From the NCBI RefSeq assembly GCF_031454135.1, contig NZ_JAVDQF010000001.1, positions 2,480,001 through 2,544,000 on the forward strand: a stretch of DNA of 64,000 nt. Direction: 5' to 3'. The notes beneath the pieces are model-generated. The model worked only from the letters and a program-made list of their open reading frames with translations, made no database searches and had not been told where the DNA came from. Made by a program: the position numbers and the translations under genes. Source of the stretch: Arthrobacter russicus. Its GTDB lineage: Bacteria; Actinomycetota; Actinomycetes; Actinomycetales; Micrococcaceae. Shown in pieces: positions 62,165 through 64,000 of the stretch (positions within the stretch are counted from its first letter, which is position 1; the number at the start of each line of letters is the position of its first letter).

Positions 62165-64000
62165 TCAGCCGTTGCGCCGGCGCAGACTGCTGCCGAGTAC
62201 TGCGAAGCCGCCGCCGAGGACCGCGACTGCGGCCAGGCCCAGCAGGGCCCAGATGCCGGACGGGGTCCCGGTGTCCGGCAGCCGCTGCAGGTTGGAAGCG
62301 GCCGGATTCACCACCGTTTCCGCACCGGCTTCAGTGTTTTCGCCGGGTTGCCCGGAATCGACGATGCGCGGATCCGTGACCTTCTCCGGATCCGGTTTGG
62401 TCACCGGAGGGGTGACTTCGGTGTTCCCGTCGCCGAAGGCCGCCTTGCCCGCGACTGTGCCGCCGACCAGCGGCAAGCTGAACTGGCTCCGTCCTAGATT
62501 GGCCGAAAGCACAGTTCCGGCGGGAGGCAGCACATTGCTTTCGGCGTCCGAAGCGAAGAGCATGATCTCCAGCTGGTTGCCGGCCTTGAACACATAGTCG
62601 GTGGAGATGAATGGGATGTCGATTTGGTATTCGGTACCTGGGACTACGGTTTCCGAACTGGTGAGGCTGTTCCGGTTCTGCGGATCAGCCCAGCCTCTGG
62701 TCACTACCGTGGCGGTGCCGTCAGGCGCCCGATCCAGGATCTGCAGAGAGATGTTCGCGGCAGGCCTGGAGAAACTCAGGGCCAAATTAGCGTTGGCGAA
62801 GCCGCTGAGCCGGACCGCGGATTTCGCCGGTGCCGTCGCGTAGAGCAGACGGTTTTGCGAGTTCGGCGTCGAGGCGAGCGTGCCGGAGGTGATGCTGCCA
62901 TCGTCGCTCAACGATTCAATGCCGGGCTTCGGGGCATCTGCGAGTACCAGACCGCCGCTGCCATTTCCGCCGGAAAGTGGCCGGAAGGCCGCGGGCGCAG
63001 AGCCGACGGCGGGCCAGGACGGCTCGTTCTGCCAGCTGCCGTCTTCACGCTGGATCCGAAGATCCGGTGCGTTTTCCACCCCGTTCTGCACGTTGAAAAG
63101 GTATCGGGTGAACCACTTGTTGAGCATATTGGTCCATTCCGAACCGGCCACGGTAGCCGGGTCCACATGGTCTTGCTGGTGCAAGAGCAGCTTGGTGGGG
63201 ACGCCGCGCTCCTTCAAGGCCAGGAACCATTTGGTGGTCTGATCATTGCGGACGTTCCAGTCTTTGAGCCCGGCGCTGATCAAGGTCGGCGTGGTCACCT
63301 TGCCGATATTGGCGAAGAAGTTCCGCTCATTCCAGAAATCGCTGTACTGTCCGGTGGCCCGGTCCTGCTGGTCCAGGAATTCCTGCGAGGTGGCCTGGCA
63401 GCTCTGCTCGTTCGGACGGTTGGTGCTGACCAGTTTGACGTAATTGTCCAGATCTTCGCCGTTGTACCCGGTCGGTTCCACCACGGCTCCGCCGACCCGG
63501 TAGTAATCGTAGAAATTGCTGAGCGGGGACATCGGCACAATGGCGTCCAGGCCTGCTACTCCGGTGGTTGAGGCCAAAATCGCTTGGGAACCCAGGTACG
63601 AAATGCCCCACATGCCGACTTTGCCGCTGGACCAATCAGTAGTCACTGAATTTCCTTGCAGGTCCAGTCCGCTGATCCGGCCGGTGACCCAATCGACGGC
63701 GGCTTTGGTTGATTCTGCTTCTTTCGCATTGAGCATCTGGGTGCAACCGGTGGAACCATTAGTGCCGATCGAGTCGATGGAAACGAAGGCGAAGCCGCGG
63801 TCGGTATAGAACGGGTAGTTCCGGCGGGCTCCGGTATTGAACCAGCCGGAGCTGGGCACCGTGCCGAAGGTCGGCTTGGGGATCGGTTTGCTCGGATCCC
63901 ACAGTTCGCGTTTCATGTCGTGTACCAGGGTGTTGTTAGCCCCGGCGTTGTATGGGCTCATCCGGATCACTGTGGGGACTTTGAGCCCGTTCTGGGTGTC
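62165..64000 (-). CDS. LPDTG-anchored X-Pro dipeptidyl-peptidase (S15), N-terminus cut by window
   Basis: At least 611 residues are visible and the frame is open to the window edge, so the start and signal peptide lie outside. The S15/CocE-NonD catalytic domain has the nucleophile in GKVGMWGISYLGSQAI (GxSYxG), an acid in SAGLKDWNVRNDQ and the base in LLLHQQDHVDPA. A jelly-roll C-domain follows. The end is a sortase signal: LPDTG, a hydrophobic stretch and the basic tail LRRRNG. The enzyme releases X-Pro dipeptides and would be covalently anchored to peptidoglycan. It is convergent with the Tat-exported amidase. Confidence 0.93.
   Translation of the reverse strand, partial: DTQNGLKVPTVIRMSPYNAGANNTLVHDMKRELWDPSKPIPKPTFGTVPSSGWFNTGARRNYPFYTDRGFAFVSIDSIGTNGSTGCTQMLNAKEAESTKAAVDWVTGRISGLDLQGNSVTTDWSSGKVGMWGISYLGSQAILASTTGVAGLDAIVPMSPLSNFYDYYRVGGAVVEPTGYNGEDLDNYVKLVSTNRPNEQSCQATSQEFLDQQDRATGQYSDFWNERNFFANIGKVTTPTLISAGLKDWNVRNDQTTKWFLALKERGVPTKLLLHQQDHVDPATVAGSEWTNMLNKWFTRYLFNVQNGVENAPDLRIQREDGSWQNEPSWPAVGSAPAAFRPLSGGNGSGGLVLADAPKPGIESLSDDGSITSGTLASTPNSQNRLLYATAPAKSAVRLSGFANANLALSFSRPAANISLQILDRAPDGTATVVTRGWADPQNRNSLTSSETVVPGTEYQIDIPFISTDYVFKAGNQLEIMLFASDAESNVLPPAGTVLSANLGRSQFSLPLVGGTVAGKAAFGDGNTEVTPPVTKPDPEKVTDPRIVDSGQPGENTEAGAETVVNPAASNLQRLPDTGTPSGIWALLGLAAVAVLGGGFAVLGSSLRRRNG

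Overview
This is a 64 kb stretch of a high-GC actinobacterial chromosome. It most resembles Micrococcales, family Micrococcaceae (Arthrobacter/Renibacterium-type). I base that on codon use, the dnaK-grpE-dnaJ-hspR operon with HAIR operators, a DUF3073 gene, a septum-formation-type protein and the purine genes beside a thermolabile-type asparaginase. No rRNA, tRNA, CRISPR array, integrase or transposase was recognised, so this looks like chromosomal backbone with small accessory insertions.

Layout. 1-2.8 kb (minus strand): a DUF2252 protein cut by the window edge, a DJ-1/PfpI-like protein without its usual catalytic residues, and an ArsR/AHSA1 pair. 3-7.8 kb: a TetR regulator and a four-gene, translationally coupled oxidoreductase operon (Baeyer-Villiger-type monooxygenase, SDR, alpha/beta hydrolase, SDR). 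8-12 kb: the HspR heat-shock operon; its partner clpB lies at 33-35.6 kb, also under a HAIR element. 12-16 kb: a TetR-controlled membrane protein, a secreted trypsin-like protease and a membrane-anchored EEP-fold enzyme. 16-20 kb: an acidic DMP19-type protein, a large WXG-type protein and a small partner. 20-32 kb: trmB, transporters (two MFS/APC, one NCS1), a DEAD-box helicase, hutD, a frameshifted merR, yccF, GNAT, MarR, a DUF4031-HD protein and a GT87 mannosyltransferase. 35.7-38.7 kb: a septum-formation-type protein, DUF3073 and a VOC protein. 38.8-39.6 kb: an AbiEi-like nuclease gene between repeats. 39.8-46.6 kb: purM-purF and purD-purC around an asparaginase cluster. 46.7-49.5 kb: unknown membrane proteins and an AraC regulator. 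49.6-60.7 kb: a sugar transporter, a valine/isobutyryl-CoA degradation operon (mmsA, HIBCH-like hydrolase, mmsB, enoyl-CoA hydratase), and a divergent acyl-CoA ligase/acyl-CoA dehydrogenase locus. 61-64 kb: a Tat-exported PGRP-type amidase and an LPDTG-anchored X-Pro dipeptidyl-peptidase.

How the parts connect. The heat-shock genes form a classical HspR regulon. The mmsA operon and the acyl-CoA dehydrogenase/ligase locus share a 16-of-17-base match that forms a quasi-palindrome over their predicted -10 boxes, which suggests one regulator for acyl-CoA catabolism. Several regulators (arsR, merR, tetR, araC) start at or just after a predicted transcription start and so look leaderless.

The most unusual structure is a set of at least four families of 60-81 bp imperfect-palindromic intergenic repeats. 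In two cases a pair of repeats in direct orientation brackets exactly one accessory gene (the AbiEi-like gene at 38.8-39.6 kb and a small membrane protein at 46.7-47.3 kb), and in one of these the repeat supplies the gene's last codons. These repeat-bracketed single-gene units are the best candidate here for something undescribed.
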